NCBI RefSeq assembly: GCF_025231485.1
Contig: NZ_CP104003.1
Location: 1,860,001 to 1,924,000 of the forward strand
Length of the DNA: 64,000 bases
Direction: 5' to 3'
DNA from: Salinirubellus salinus
GTDB taxonomy: Archaea > Halobacteriota > Halobacteria > Halobacteriales > Haloarculaceae
Positions 32,112 to 41,629 of this stretch are shown here, piece after piece (the stretch's first letter is position 1; the number at the start of each line of letters is the position of its first letter). Both the position numbers and the translations under genes were made by a program. Below the pieces are notes generated by a model. That model was given only the letters and a program-made list of their open reading frames with translations. It made no database searches and had not been told where the DNA came from.

Positions 32112-32447
32112 ATGACGAGTAAGAACACAGAAGAACGCACACGAGACACGGAAAGCGGGAGGTTCGAGAGTGAGATCAGTAAAGAGCAGGTTCGGATGGC
32201 CGTCATGGCTCACGCAGACGAACCCATGACCACCAGCGACGTACACGACACCGTTGGAGGTAGCCGTCGAACCGTTCTCCACTACCTGCAACAACTCGCG
32301 GAGAACGACGAGATCAGCGTGAGGAAACCCAGCGAAAACTACGCGCTCTGGTCACGTCCCAAGCACGTCGAACAGGAGAACGACGTTGAAACCGATGGCG
32401 GAACCCACCGTGTTGACGCAGTAAGCGCGGACGAGTTCCAGTTCTGA
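32112..32447 (+). CDS. Winged-helix transcription regulator, candidate operator A repressor
   Basis: 111 residues. Residues about 35-85 are a helix-turn-helix (TTSDVHDTVGGSRRTVLHYLQQL) with a wing (DEISVRKPSENYALWS), as in ArsR/MarR-type regulators. A charged N-terminal tail (TSKNTEERTRDTESGRFESE) precedes it. It is transcribed divergently from the methylase across operator A copy 4. This suggests, but does not prove, that its product binds the four A sites. No strong TATA box is visible for the gene itself. Confidence 0.75.
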   Translation: MTSKNTEERTRDTESGRFESEISKEQVRMAVMAHADEPMTTSDVHDTVGGSRRTVLHYLQQLAENDEISVRKPSENYALWSRPKHVEQENDVETDGGTHRVDAVSADEFQF

Positions 32448-32824
32448 ACCCGGTAGAACAACATCTTCACACAAAACCCCGTAAATCCCTATGTCAAATA
32501 GGCGTATCCCTATGTCTCACAAGATTCTCAAGTGATAATGTTGTTGTGACCCCCGAACGGCGAAAAACGATGGGGGGACGGGGGGAGGCGTCAAACACGA
32601 AACCCACGGTAGAGGCCGTGAGGCCGCCGTTCCGTCTCTCGCCAACACGTCAGGCACCCTAACGTGTCAACTCGTTGGGAACAACTTTGCCCCCCATATT
32701 ATTATATAACTATTTATTTCATAGATGTATGTATGTATGTAAGTGAAGAGAGTATATTACGGATGAAAACCTATGTAAGAAATAGGGATGTTTATGTGGA
32801 TAGCGTGTTTTTGTTCAAACGCAT
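32448..32824. other. Candidate replication origin or control region
   Basis: ATCCCTATGTC occurs twice 21 bases apart (32485 and 32506), and a third, inverted partner CCTATGTAAGAAATAGG lies at about 32770-32786. ACACGT/ACGTGT (32645-32667) is an inverted repeat, and a strongly A/T-rich tract spans about 32697-32760 with GTATGTATGTATGTA. Repeats plus an A/T-rich stretch in front of a plausible replication/partition gene resemble an origin; an autoregulatory region is the alternative. Confidence 0.5.
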
Positions 32825-34033
32825 ATGAGTCAGCGACGAAAGGCACGAGGAATCGTGCAAAGCGACGACGTGTATCAGCAAGCAAAAGAATGGTGCGACA
32901 ACCACGGCTACCAGATTGGTGATTTCTATGAGAACGCGGCGCTAATCGCCCTCGGGCGGCGTGATTCCGTCCCCGGAGAGTTCTTAGATTTGGTGGACGA
33001 GAACGGCGTAGAAAAGAAACTTGACGCCCTTCTGGACCATCACGGTATCAGCGGTGACGGCGACACCCCCACCCCGGGGGAGGGGGACTCTTTTTCGCCG
33101 GTAGAGGGTCACAACAACATTTCTGACGACGACGTTGAAGACGACGAAGTTGTTCAAGGAGAAGAGCAGGAGGACGACGAGACTGAAGACGTGGGAGAAA
33201 CTGAGGAGATCAGCGACTTGGTTGAGGCCGCGAAAGAGTCGGGCGAAGCGTTCAGTTGGGACGAGATGAAGGAGTGGGCGGCTACCGTGCAGTCTATGGA
33301 CGACTCCGAGCGTCGGAGTGTTCGGCTGCACCCTGACCGCGTTGGCGAACTTAAGAAGTCACGGGACGCGCTGATGCCCGTGTTCTACGGCCTTATCGCG
33401 CACGAGCAGAACGAGAAGAACATGCCGTGGTATCCTGTTGAGCGGGTGAAGGACCTGATGCGGGAGTATTACCCGGACGAGAACCCGTCCGAGAATACGT
33501 TGTTCCGGCGGTCTGATGCGTCCGGGAATTACTATGATAATCTGTGCTCGGAAGGGTGGTTTGTGACGAATCCGCGTAACAACGTGATTTCGACGAGCAC
33601 GGAGAGTATCCGTAAAAAGATGGATGAGTTGCTGGAGACAGGTATTAAGGATTATGTGGATGAGGTTCAGCACGACGATTCGATGGGGCGGAAGAAAGAG
33701 TGGGCTGAATCCAAGCCTGAGTCTTACGGTGGGCAGAACCCGGATTATTATCGGACGACGGCTGGCCGTATGTGGGCTGAGTGGTTCGAGATCGCCGCTA
33801 AGGTGCTGGATGATGAGGAGGTGAAGGAGAACCGGAATTCGTCTGTGGAGACGTATGAGGCGGTTCACGAGCATGTGCGGTGGGCGGCGTACACCGCTCT
33901 GAGCGACAACGTGGAACAGCGTGAGTATGACGTGACGAAGCGCCCTGAGACGCGTGAGGAGAAGGAGCAGCGTGAGGAGAAAGACAACCGGAGTGATAAG
34001 TCGCGTCAGAAGTCGAATCTGATTACGATGTAA
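32825..34033 (+). CDS. Hypothetical protein, candidate replication or partition factor
   Basis: 402 residues. About 1-80 is a small helical domain starting MSQRRKARGIVQSDDVYQQA, possibly DNA-binding. About 85-150 is an extremely acidic, disordered linker (DDDVEDDEVVQGEEQEDDE). About 150-330 is a helical domain with several Trp and Tyr (WDEMKEWAATVQS, MWAEWFEIAAK). The tail is Lys/Arg/Glu-rich (TREEKEQREEKDNRSDK). It is preceded by repeats and an A/T-rich region, the usual setting for a Rep or Par gene in haloarchaeal plasmids, but no Rep motif is recognised. Confidence 0.55.
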   Translation: MSQRRKARGIVQSDDVYQQAKEWCDNHGYQIGDFYENAALIALGRRDSVPGEFLDLVDENGVEKKLDALLDHHGISGDGDTPTPGEGDSFSPVEGHNNISDDDVEDDEVVQGEEQEDDETEDVGETEEISDLVEAAKESGEAFSWDEMKEWAATVQSMDDSERRSVRLHPDRVGELKKSRDALMPVFYGLIAHEQNEKNMPWYPVERVKDLMREYYPDENPSENTLFRRSDASGNYYDNLCSEGWFVTNPRNNVISTSTESIRKKMDELLETGIKDYVDEVQHDDSMGRKKEWAESKPESYGGQNPDYYRTTAGRMWAEWFEIAAKVLDDEEVKENRNSSVETYEAVHEHVRWAAYTALSDNVEQREYDVTKRPETREEKEQREEKDNRSDKSRQKSNLITM

Positions 34034-34105
34034 CTGGTTTTGGTGGTTGGCGTTCGACAGGACTTCTCGGTTTTGTAGCGGTTATATTTCTATGATTTGG
34101 TGCAG

Positions 34106-34133
34106 CGAGCAGCCGCAGCCGTGGGGCTGCTCG
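34106..34133 (+). terminator. Hairpin after the 402-residue gene
   Basis: CGAGCAGCC (34106-34114) pairs perfectly with GGCTGCTCG (34125-34133) around a 10-base loop. It lies 73 bases after the stop codon. No poly-T tract follows directly, so termination is probable by position only. Confidence 0.5.
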
Positions 34134-34187
34134 TGATATTGGTGATGCCTGCGTTTTTCTGCTTTGGGAACGAACACCGTGGGTAGG

Positions 34188-34415
34188 ATGTGGCCGCTTG
34201 ACTGGTCTGAGCTAAAATCGAAGACCGTTAGACGTGATGAAGGCCGATGCCGTGAGTGTGAGGAACCAGTCGAGTACGTGGCGTACGAGAAGTGACCCCC
34301 GGAGTACGGTTGGGGGACGAGTAATCTTGTGAGTCTGTGCGGGGTGTGCGCCGAAAAAAGTGCAGTTCGAAGCGGCCCGTGTCACCGATGCGGCAAAGAT
34401 TGCCTAATCGGGTGA
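34188..34415 (+). pseudogene. HNH-endonuclease-like zinc protein broken by a stop codon
   Basis: Reads MWPLDWSELKSKTVRRDEG, then RCREC (cysteines about 21 and 24), meets TGA at 34293-34295, and then continues in the same frame with SNLVSLCGVCAEK and CHRC, ending at TGA 34413. The C-x2-C, later SNLVSLC-x2-C order is that of the HNH family, but the His residues of the catalytic centre are not visible. It ends eight bases from the secY stop. Probably a decayed element gene; a sequencing error or stop read-through are alternatives. Confidence 0.55.
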
Positions 34416-34422
34416 CATTGGC

Positions 34423-35895
34423 TCAATCGTTCGAAAACATCTGGCGCATCATCGGGTGCATCTCCATGAGCTGCTCCTCGGCGATCTCCTCGTACAACTT
34501 GTACGTGATAGAGACCGTCAGCAGCAGGCCCGTACCGGAGACCTGCCCGATGGTGCCGAGCATGTTCGCCCCGACGGCGAGCAGGCCCACGAGAGCACCG
34601 CCGATGACGGTGACCTGCGGGATGTACCGCTCCAGCACCTTCTCGATGACGCCGGGCGACTGGCGGAACCCCGGAATCTGCATCCCGGAGTTCTGGATCT
34701 GCCGGGCGGTCGCCTCGGGACCCATGTCGGTGGTCTCCACCCAGAAGATGGCGAAGATGGCGCCACCGATGACCATGAACGTCAGGTCCACGCCGATGCG
34801 GACGAGGATGTCAAGGGTCCGGGGCCCGAGCGCCGGGATCCAGTCCTGCGGCGAGTAGATGGGCGCGAGGTAGTAGAACAGCCCACCGGTCGGCTCGGCG
34901 ATGCCGCCGGCCGTCGTGTAGGTGCCCAGCCACGCGGGCATCCCCTGCCACTGACTGTTGAGGATGCGCCCGAGGAACTGGACGTTGGCCTGCAGCGCCC
35001 GGACAAGGATCATCGGCAGGACGCTAGCGTAGATGAGCTTCACCGGGAAGCGGCCACGGGCGCCCTTCACGCGGGCGTGGCTCAGCGGGATCTCCACGCG
35101 GACCGACTCGGCGTAGACGACGATGCCGAAGATGGCCAGCGTCGTGAACAGCGCGATGATCTGGCCCTGCTGGAGGAAGATGTCGTTGAGACCACCGGGC
35201 GTGAGCGGGCTCCGGACCTGCACCGCGCCGGTCAGGATGCCGACCCACGTCGGGAAGAAGCCGTTGTAGTTCGTGCCGAGCGCCTCCCACGCGAACAGCC
35301 CACCGATGAGCCGCTGGGAGACGCCGGCGATGATGAACAGCCCGATACCGGACCCGACGCCCCACTTCGAGATGACCTCGTCCATGAACAGGATGAGGAG
35401 CCCGCCGACGAAGATCTGGGCGAACATCAGCCACTTGACCGTGGCGACGCCGTACTGCTGGGCGAGCGCGGGGCTCACCGGAAGGAAGTTCCCGGCGAAC
35501 ACCATCGGCAGCCCGGTCAGCACGACCATCACCACGACCAGGAGCTTCTGGAGCCCCTGGTAGAGCGCCTGGTCACGCGGGTTCTGCGTGTCGAGGCCGA
35601 GCAGGTCGGCACCGCCGAGCAGTTGCAGGACGATGGACGCCGTGACGATGGGTCCGATACCCAGCTGCAGGATGGTTCCCTGTCCTCCCGCGAGGATGGT
35701 GCGGAACTGCCCGAACGCGTCGCTCCCGGCACCGCCCGACGGCAGGCCGTAGAGGAACACGTTCGTCAGGAAAAAGTACAGCACGAGCACGCCGGCCGTC
35801 CAGCCGAGCTTTCGGCGGAACGGCACGTGACCCTCGGGACGGGCCACTGCGGGCATGCGCGTGAGTACCGGTTCGGCGGTCTCCTTCCAGCCCAT
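34423..35895 (-). CDS. secY: Preprotein translocase subunit SecY
   Basis: 490 residues, full length for archaeal SecY, with ten membrane helices forming the protein-conducting channel with SecE and SecG (Sec61 beta). The N-terminus (MGWKETAEPVLTRMPAVARP) and the C-terminus (LMEMHPMMRQMF) are typical of haloarchaea. It follows rpl15 by 5 bases at the end of the ribosomal operon. In many archaea adk follows secY; here the next DNA is the low-GC element, so the operon appears interrupted after secY. Confidence 0.97.
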   Translation of the reverse strand: MGWKETAEPVLTRMPAVARPEGHVPFRRKLGWTAGVLVLYFFLTNVFLYGLPSGGAGSDAFGQFRTILAGGQGTILQLGIGPIVTASIVLQLLGGADLLGLDTQNPRDQALYQGLQKLLVVVMVVLTGLPMVFAGNFLPVSPALAQQYGVATVKWLMFAQIFVGGLLILFMDEVISKWGVGSGIGLFIIAGVSQRLIGGLFAWEALGTNYNGFFPTWVGILTGAVQVRSPLTPGGLNDIFLQQGQIIALFTTLAIFGIVVYAESVRVEIPLSHARVKGARGRFPVKLIYASVLPMILVRALQANVQFLGRILNSQWQGMPAWLGTYTTAGGIAEPTGGLFYYLAPIYSPQDWIPALGPRTLDILVRIGVDLTFMVIGGAIFAIFWVETTDMGPEATARQIQNSGMQIPGFRQSPGVIEKVLERYIPQVTVIGGALVGLLAVGANMLGTIGQVSGTGLLLTVSITYKLYEEIAEEQLMEMHPMMRQMFSND

Positions 35896-35900
35896 GATAT

Positions 35901-36407
35901 CTACTCGTTGTCCTCGTCTGCCGTAGGTTCTTCGGCCGCCTCGTCCTCGGATTCGGCGCGCTCGGCACCGCGCTCGGAGAGCACGGCCTCGCCGCCCGCG
36001 GCCTCGAGGGCCGCCTCGGCGTCGGCCGAGAAGGCGTCCGCGGTGACCGTCAGGGCACCGTGGACCTGCCCGGCACCGAGCACCTTCACCACGTCCGCCT
36101 CGTGGCCGTCCTCGACCACGTCGCGGGCGTCGATGGCGTAGCCGTCACCGTCCGCCTCGGCGAGCCCACGTTCGGCGAGGACGATGGCGTCCTCGTCCAG
36201 TTCGCGGACGTTGATGGTCTCGACCACCTCGTCGGTCTTCTGGGGGCGCTTGAACCCACTCTTGCCACGCGGCGGGTAGAGCGCCTTCTCGTGCTTGTCG
36301 CGGCCGGCACGGCCACGGCCACCGCGGTGACCGGCACCGCGTCGCTTCTTGTGCGAGCCGCCGCCGTGGGTCCGCGAACCGCGCTGTCGTCGTTTCTTGG
36401 ACGTCAT
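35901..36407 (-). CDS. rpl15: 50S ribosomal protein L15 (uL15)
   Basis: 168 residues from the ATG at 36407 (MTSKKRRQRGSRTHGGG), which overlaps the L30 stop; the frame is open further upstream but the longer version is not supported. The Gly/Arg/His-rich N-terminus (RRGAGHRGGRGRAGR) threads into 23S rRNA. The C-terminus is an acidic haloarchaeal tail (SEDEAAEEPTADEDNE). Confidence 0.95.
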   Translation of the reverse strand: MTSKKRRQRGSRTHGGGSHKKRRGAGHRGGRGRAGRDKHEKALYPPRGKSGFKRPQKTDEVVETINVRELDEDAIVLAERGLAEADGDGYAIDARDVVEDGHEADVVKVLGAGQVHGALTVTADAFSADAEAALEAAGGEAVLSERGAERAESEDEAAEEPTADEDNE

Positions 36408-36871
36408 TATCGCATCGCCTCCAGCAGTTCGCTGATGTCCTCGGTCTCGTGCTTGCCGAGCTGGCCACCCTCCTTCGTCGGGTGCTTGATGCCGTCGTGG
36501 CCACCACGCGGCGGGTGCAGCCGGAGCGTCGGGGAGAGCCCCTGCTCGCGCAGGGTCGTCTCCTCGGCCAGCAGCGCCTCGGCCAGCGCGTCGAAGTCGT
36601 CGTAGTCGGTGTGCTCGGCGAGCCACGCCTCGTCGACCTCGGCGTCGCCCTCGGCGGGCTCGGCCCGCTTTCGCAGCACCGTCGCGACGGCCTCCTGGGT
36701 GGGCGTCCCGTGCGCCACCCAGTCGTTGACCTTCGTGATCATCCCACGGTAGGTGGGCGTCTCGGGCACGAGCACGCAGTGGTTCACCTTGTGCAGGTTC
36801 AGCATCCCCAGCGTGTCTCGGACCGCCTGACTCTGGTTGACCTCACCGCGGAGCTGGACGAGCGCCTGCAT
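36407..36871 (-). CDS. rpl30: 50S ribosomal protein L30 (uL30)
   Basis: 154 residues starting [21 protein letters not shown]. The first 60 residues are the universal L30 fold; the rest is the archaeal extension ending in PTLRLHPPRGGHDGIKHP. Start overlaps the rps5 stop by one base, which fixes the start against the longer open frame. Confidence 0.95.
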   Translation of the reverse strand: MQALVQLRGEVNQSQAVRDTLGMLNLHKVNHCVLVPETPTYRGMITKVNDWVAHGTPTQEAVATVLRKRAEPAEGDAEVDEAWLAEHTDYDDFDALAEALLAEETTLREQGLSPTLRLHPPRGGHDGIKHPTKEGGQLGKHETEDISELLEAMR

Positions 36872-37500
36872 CACTCCGACACCTCCTGCGTGCGGAGCGA
36901 GCGCGGGCCACGGGCCTGCGAGGCGTTCTCCAGCGCCGTGTAGGTGGCCTTCGCGAGGTTGAGCGTCGTCCGGGTGTTGCCGAACGACTTCGTCCACGCG
37001 TTCTCGACGCCGGCGAGTTCCAGCACCTTCCGGACGGTCTCGCTCGCGGCGAGTCCGAGTCCGAGCGGGGCCGGGATGAGCTCGACCGTCACCGAGCCGG
37101 CCTTGCCCTTCGTGCGGCGGGCCAGCGAGTGGGGCTGGTCGGAACGGTCCTCCCAGGAGCCCGAGCCACGCTCGACCTTGATCATGTTCAGTTTCGCGAT
37201 GCCGATGGCCTTCTGGATGGCGCCGCCGACCTGGTCGTCACGCCCCTCGGCGTAGCCGACGAAGCCGTCGCGGTTGCCGATGGCGACGACACACCGGAAC
37301 TTCACCCGGCGGCCGGAGTCGGTCATCCGCTGGACCATGTTGATGTCGAGCACCTCGTCCTCCAGCCCCGGGAGGAGCTGGTCGACGATCTCGGGCTCCT
37401 TCAGCGGGAGGCCCGAGTTCAGTGCCGTCTCCATGTCGCTTATCTCTCCCTCCGCGACCTTGCGGCCGAGGCGGGTCTGCGGTTCCCAGCCGTGACTCAT
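36871..37500 (-). CDS. rps5: 30S ribosomal protein S5 (uS5)
   Basis: 209 residues. The KH-like dsRBD region is followed by the S5 C-terminal domain ([19 protein letters not shown]). S5 helps decoding accuracy at the mRNA entry channel. Overlaps rpl18 by four bases and rpl30 by one. Confidence 0.96.
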   Translation of the reverse strand: MSHGWEPQTRLGRKVAEGEISDMETALNSGLPLKEPEIVDQLLPGLEDEVLDINMVQRMTDSGRRVKFRCVVAIGNRDGFVGYAEGRDDQVGGAIQKAIGIAKLNMIKVERGSGSWEDRSDQPHSLARRTKGKAGSVTVELIPAPLGLGLAASETVRKVLELAGVENAWTKSFGNTRTTLNLAKATYTALENASQARGPRSLRTQEVSE

Positions 37501-38051
37501 GCTGTCTCCTCCATGATTCGCTCTCGTACCTCGTCGAAGTGCTCGGGGAGCGTGGCCGCGTCGAAGTCGCCGCTGTACAGGCCGTCCTGCATCTCGGCGT
37601 ACTCGGCGATGTGCTCACCGCGCGTGCGTTCCCACTCCGCGAACACGTCGTCGTTGTGCGGGACCTCGAGCCCCGCGTCGATGGCACCCTCCTGCACCGC
37701 GAACACCTGATTGCCGGGGGTGGCCGTGTTCAGTCCGATGTCGAGGACCGCCTCCTCGAGACCGGCCTCGACGGCACGCACACCGGCGAGCAGTCCCGTC
37801 AGGTACGCCGCCGGGAGGTTCGAGGTCGGTGCCTCCCAGCCGTACTCCGACAGGTCCTCGCTGGACGCGGCCGCCACCGTCTCGTCACCCTGCGGGCCCG
37901 CGAGTATCAGCTGCGCCCTGACGTGCCGGTTGCTCTTTCGAGCGACCAGGCGGGGTTTGCCGGATTTCAGCAGGCGCAACCGCTGGTGGTAGTTGGTCCG
38001 GGCCTCGCGCCGACGCCGCATCGGCACCTTGTACCGGGGTCCGGTCGCCAT
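37497..38051 (-). CDS. rpl18: 50S ribosomal protein L18 (uL18)
   Basis: 184 residues starting [25 protein letters not shown], the archaeal/eukaryotic L18 opening. It binds 5S rRNA together with L5 in the central protuberance. The C-terminal extension is acidic. Overlaps rpl19e by one base and rps5 by four. Confidence 0.96.
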   Translation of the reverse strand: MATGPRYKVPMRRRREARTNYHQRLRLLKSGKPRLVARKSNRHVRAQLILAGPQGDETVAAASSEDLSEYGWEAPTSNLPAAYLTGLLAGVRAVEAGLEEAVLDIGLNTATPGNQVFAVQEGAIDAGLEVPHNDDVFAEWERTRGEHIAEYAEMQDGLYSGDFDAATLPEHFDEVRERIMEETA

Positions 38052-38524
38052 CAGTTCTCACCTCCCAGTGCGTCGACGTCGTAGTCGTAGTTGTTCCGCA
38101 TGTATCGTTCCAGGTCCGCGACGGAGTCGAACTCGCCACCCGAGGCCATGTTGTACAGCTCGCGGTAGGCCGAGCGGTCGAGGCCGCCCTCGTCGCGGTG
38201 GGACTTCAGGGCCTTCCGCTGCGCGCGGATGCGGCTCTGCCAGTCCTGCTTCTTGTTCTGCCGACCACCGGCCTTCCCCTTGCGGGAGCCGGCACCCTTG
38301 CGGTGGCCGTACGCTCGCTTCTGCTGTCGCTCGCGGGCCCGTCCACGGGAGTTGCCGCGGGCCGTCTCGGCCCGGATGGCACCCTCGTCGACGAGTTCGC
38401 GGATGTCCTCACGCGTGATGGCGTCCGCGATGTCCGCCTGCGCGTCGTCGTCGAACCGGACGCGGTTCTTCCCGACACCCAGGACGTCCGCGGCCAGTCG
38501 CCGCTGTGCTCGCAGGTCAGTCAT
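38051..38524 (-). CDS. rpl19e: 50S ribosomal protein L19e (eL19)
   Basis: 157 residues starting [22 protein letters not shown], specific to archaea and eukaryotes. The basic mid-section ([18 protein letters not shown]) contacts rRNA, and the C-terminal helix ends in LERYMRNNY. Overlaps rpl32e by four bases. Confidence 0.96.
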   Translation of the reverse strand: MTDLRAQRRLAADVLGVGKNRVRFDDDAQADIADAITREDIRELVDEGAIRAETARGNSRGRARERQQKRAYGHRKGAGSRKGKAGGRQNKKQDWQSRIRAQRKALKSHRDEGGLDRSAYRELYNMASGGEFDSVADLERYMRNNYDYDVDALGGEN

Positions 38525-39243
38525 TGTTCAACCTCCGTCTCGTGGTAGGTGGGGTTCAGCACCCGGATACCGGCCTCGTCGGCCTCCTCCTCGAGGGTCG
38601 CGCGCTTGCGACCACCGACGGTGCTGGCGATGCGGGCCGCCTGCGTCTCCGGGTCGATCGCCTCCAGGTCGTCGAGGTTGTGCACGAGCACGTCCTCGAA
38701 CCCGGAGGGGTGCAGGCCCCGGACCGCCTTCGGCGTCCGGAAGCCGGCCTCGACCTTCGGGCCACGCGATTTGAGGCCCTTGCGCTGCTTCGAGAGACCA
38801 CCACGCGGGCGGCGCCACGACGTCGGCGTCCGCTTCTTCTTGTGGTAGTCCTGCCGGAAGAACTGCGGCTTGCCGATGGTCCGACGCTCGGTCAGCAGGC
38901 GCTGCTCGCGCTCGCTGAGGTCCGGCGTCTTCTCCGTCAGCTCGGCGGAGACGTACTTCGGGACGTGTTCGGTCTCGACGTCCTCGTCGAGTTCCTCGTC
39001 CTCGACCTCCGGCTCCTCGTCCTCGACCTCTGCCTCGGTCTCCTCGGAGACCTCGAGGCCACCGACGTCGGCCTTGATACGCGCGGCGAGCGCGTTGCCG
39101 ATGCCGGAGACCTCCGCGAGGTCGGACTGGGAGGCACGCTTGACGTCCTCAACGGTCTCGTAGCCCGCCTCCTCCAGCGCCTCGGCCTTCGCCGGGCCGA
39201 CGCCGCTGATGTCGGTCAGTTCCTGCGGCTCGTCGTCCGCCAT
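38521..39243 (-). CDS. rpl32e: 50S ribosomal protein L32e (eL32) with helix-hairpin-helix extension
   Basis: 240 residues. The C-terminal 130 residues are L32e ([17 protein letters not shown]). The N-terminal 60 residues ([20 protein letters not shown]) form a helix-hairpin-helix extension found in haloarchaeal L32e, followed by an acidic linker ([16 protein letters not shown]). Start overlaps the rpl6 stop by one base. Confidence 0.95.
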   Translation of the reverse strand: MADDEPQELTDISGVGPAKAEALEEAGYETVEDVKRASQSDLAEVSGIGNALAARIKADVGGLEVSEETEAEVEDEEPEVEDEELDEDVETEHVPKYVSAELTEKTPDLSEREQRLLTERRTIGKPQFFRQDYHKKKRTPTSWRRPRGGLSKQRKGLKSRGPKVEAGFRTPKAVRGLHPSGFEDVLVHNLDDLEAIDPETQAARIASTVGGRKRATLEEEADEAGIRVLNPTYHETEVEQ

Positions 39244-39782
39244 CAGGCCTCACCTCGCTGGGGCTTCTCCGTGATGTAGACGCCGTCCTGGAACACGCGG
39301 GTGTCCTTGTCGTTCACGCGGGTCATCTGCTCGATGCTCGCGGCCGTCTGGCCCACGTCCTCGATGGACGGGCCCGAGATGGTGAGTTCCTCGCCGTCGA
39401 CGTCCACCTGCGTGTCACCACGGATGGTGACACGACGGGGGTGGCGCTCGCCGAGGAAGTTCTCGATGACGACCTCGCCGTCCTCGGCGCGGACCTGCAT
39501 CGGGAAGTGTGAGTAGAAGACCTCCATCTTGTACTCCCAGCCCTCGGTCACACCGTGGATCATGTTGCGCACGTGGCTCTCGAACGTTCCGACTGTGGCG
39601 TTCGTCTTCGCGTCGGTGGCTCCGGCCGTGATGACGACCGCGTCGCCCTCGACGTCGACCGTCACGTCCGGGAACCAGAGGCGGCGGGTGACGCTGCCTT
39701 CCGGTCCGGAGACGGTCACGTCGAGGTGGTCGACGCTCGCGTCCACGTCGTCCGGAACCTCGATTCGTGTTTCTTCACTCAT
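39243..39782 (-). CDS. rpl6: 50S ribosomal protein L6 (uL6)
   Basis: 179 residues starting [20 protein letters not shown] at 39782. The frame is open upstream to 39965 but that part overlaps rps8. Two related domains bind 23S rRNA near the sarcin-ricin loop. Two bases separate it from the rps8 stop. Confidence 0.95.
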   Translation of the reverse strand: MSEETRIEVPDDVDASVDHLDVTVSGPEGSVTRRLWFPDVTVDVEGDAVVITAGATDAKTNATVGTFESHVRNMIHGVTEGWEYKMEVFYSHFPMQVRAEDGEVVIENFLGERHPRRVTIRGDTQVDVDGEELTISGPSIEDVGQTAASIEQMTRVNDKDTRVFQDGVYITEKPQRGEA

Positions 39783-39784
39783 TG

Positions 39785-40177
39785 TCAGTATACGTAGGCG
39801 AGCACCTGGCCACCGATGCCCTGTTCGCGGGCCTCGTAGTGGCTCATGATGCCCGAGGAGGTGGTCACGACGAGCGTCCCGTAGTCGCGGGCGGGGAGGA
39901 ACCGCTTCTCCCACTTCTCGTACTCGTCGGCGCCCGCGGAGTACCGGGGCTTGACCGCGCCACACTGGTTGATGGCGCCTTTCAGTTCGACCTCGAACTT
40001 GCCGGCCTTGCCGTCCTCGACGCGGGTGAACCCGTCGATGTACCCGCGGTCGTAGAAGACCTCGAGGATGGAGCCGATGACGTTCGAGGCGGGCTCAACG
40101 GTCTGGGTCAGGTGGCCGACGCGCTCCGCGTTGTCGATACCCGAGAGCGCGCTGGCCAGTGGGTCGTTGTCCGCCAT
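39785..40177 (-). CDS. rps8: 30S ribosomal protein S8 (uS8)
   Basis: 130 residues starting MADNDPLASALSGIDNAERVG at 40177; the longer open frame would overlap rps14. The C-terminal TSSGIMSHYEAREQGIGGQVLAYVY is the conserved rRNA-binding end of archaeal S8. It helps fold the 16S central domain and can autoregulate the operon in other organisms. Confidence 0.96.
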   Translation of the reverse strand: MADNDPLASALSGIDNAERVGHLTQTVEPASNVIGSILEVFYDRGYIDGFTRVEDGKAGKFEVELKGAINQCGAVKPRYSAGADEYEKWEKRFLPARDYGTLVVTTSSGIMSHYEAREQGIGGQVLAYVY

Positions 40178-40179
40178 TG

Positions 40180-40359
40180 TTAGCTGTACTTCTTGAAGCC
40201 CATCCCGCGAGCGATCTCGCGGAAGCACTGTCGGCAGAGCCAGATGTCGTACTTGCCGACGAGTCCCTGCTCGCGCCCGCAGCGCTGGCACTCCTGGACG
40301 TCGCCGGTTCGCTTGGCCACCTGCTCTCCGGTCTCGGTTTCTGTCTCGCTCTCGCTCAT
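40180..40359 (-). CDS. rps14: 30S ribosomal protein S14 (uS14), zinc form
   Basis: 59 residues starting [20 protein letters not shown]. The zinc site is C24-x2-C27 and C42-x2-C45 (CQRCG and CRQCF); the end [14 protein letters not shown] is diagnostic. The gene lies between rpl5 (overlap of four bases) and rps8 (two-base gap). The acidic first ten residues are a halophile feature. Confidence 0.97.
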   Translation of the reverse strand: MSESETETETGEQVAKRTGDVQECQRCGREQGLVGKYDIWLCRQCFREIARGMGFKKYS

Positions 40360-40877
40360 TCTGACACCTCCACGTCGTACTCGGCCTCGAGGTACGCGAC
40401 GGCGTCCTCGGCGTTCAGGCGGTGGGCCTTCGGGATGCTCCGAGCGACCTTGTCCCGCTTGCGAACGCGGTAGCCGGGGCGGACGAGGTTGACCGTCACG
40501 TCCAGCCCGTAGATCCCGATGTTGGGGTCGTACTCCTGACTCGGGAAGTCGGTGTGTTCCTCGACACCGAACGAGAAGTTGCCGACCTGGTCGAACTGCG
40601 AGGCCGAGAGCTCGACGAGCGGCAGCGTCGTCTCGAGGAACTCGTGGGCCTCCTCGCCGCGAAGGGTCACCTTCGCGCCGATCGGGTCGCCCTCGCGGAC
40701 GCCGAACTCGCCGACGGTGTTCTTCGCGACGGTCCGGACCGGCTGCTGGCCCGCGACCTCCTCGAGGATCTCCTCGGCGTTCGCCAGCTCGCGACCGCCC
40801 TCACCGACGCCCATGTGGACGACGACCTTCTCGACGCGCGGTTGGCGCATCTCGTGGAACTCGGCGCTCTCGCTCAT
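40356..40877 (-). CDS. rpl5: 50S ribosomal protein L5 (uL5)
   Basis: 173 residues starting [23 protein letters not shown]. Binds 5S rRNA and the P-site tRNA. Typical stretches are [21 protein letters not shown] and the GYRVRKRD loop. Overlaps rps4e and rps14 by four bases each. Confidence 0.97.
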   Translation of the reverse strand: MSESAEFHEMRQPRVEKVVVHMGVGEGGRELANAEEILEEVAGQQPVRTVAKNTVGEFGVREGDPIGAKVTLRGEEAHEFLETTLPLVELSASQFDQVGNFSFGVEEHTDFPSQEYDPNIGIYGLDVTVNLVRPGYRVRKRDKVARSIPKAHRLNAEDAVAYLEAEYDVEVSE

Positions 40878-41629
40878 TCCTCGGTCACCTCCTCACTCTC
40901 GTCGGAGAGGTCCTCGGTCTCGACGGTCTCGCCGTCCTCGTCGGACGTGAAGTTCTCGTCGATGACGACGACGTAGTCCTCGACCGTCTCGAACCAGCCG
41001 TCGTCGGTCTCCACCCGAACGTTGTTCGGGGAGGAGGAGGCCGTGACGGTGATCTCCTCGATCTCGCCGATCTCGCCGGCGTGCGTGCCGGCGACGGCGG
41101 TCACCAGCGCACCCTCCTCGTAGGGGAAGTGCGCGACGACCTCGGCGGTCTCGTTGTCGACGACGATCGAGTCCTTCGGGCTGTAGGCGCCCTCCTCGGT
41201 CGTCAGCGTCTGGCCGTCGTGGAGCGTGAGCTGGTAGACGCCGTCGCCCACCTGCTGTTTGCCCACGACCTTGCCGAGCTTCGACCCCGCGCTGTCCTCG
41301 TCGATGGGGGACAGCGCCAGCCGTCCGCCCTCGTCGGGGAACACGCGGTAGAACTCCTCGCGCGCTGCGAACGCGACGATGTCGAACATCCCGATGGGAC
41401 GCTCCTCGTCGCTCACGGCCTTGCCGTTGACCAGCACCGAGTCCTGGCCGAGCGCGTAACGCGCCTCCTTGCGCGTGTCCACGTAGCCGAGGACGTCGCG
41501 CAGCAGGATGAGCAGGGGAACCCCTGCCTCACCGTGTGGGCCGGCGTCGGCCTTGACGGTGAACGTGTTCGTCTTGCGCTCGATGGGCCACGACTTCGGC
41601 ACCGAGAGTCGCTTCTGGTGTCGGGTCAT
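40874..41629 (-). CDS. rps4e: 30S ribosomal protein S4e (eS4)
   Basis: 251 residues starting [23 protein letters not shown]. An S4-like RNA-binding domain ([15 protein letters not shown]) is followed by the central S4e domain and a KOW-type C-terminal region ([15 protein letters not shown]), with an acidic haloarchaeal tail of about 25 residues. Overlaps rpl24 by four bases. Confidence 0.96.
   Translation of the reverse strand: MTRHQKRLSVPKSWPIERKTNTFTVKADAGPHGEAGVPLLILLRDVLGYVDTRKEARYALGQDSVLVNGKAVSDEERPIGMFDIVAFAAREEFYRVFPDEGGRLALSPIDEDSAGSKLGKVVGKQQVGDGVYQLTLHDGQTLTTEEGAYSPKDSIVVDNETAEVVAHFPYEEGALVTAVAGTHAGEIGEIEEITVTASSSPNNVRVETDDGWFETVEDYVVVIDENFTSDEDGETVETEDLSDESEEVTEE

Noticed and set aside
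32728-32745. GTATGTATGTATGTA tract as a CRISPR or repeat array
   Set aside because: It is a short tetranucleotide run with no spacers; no CRISPR repeats are present anywhere in the window.
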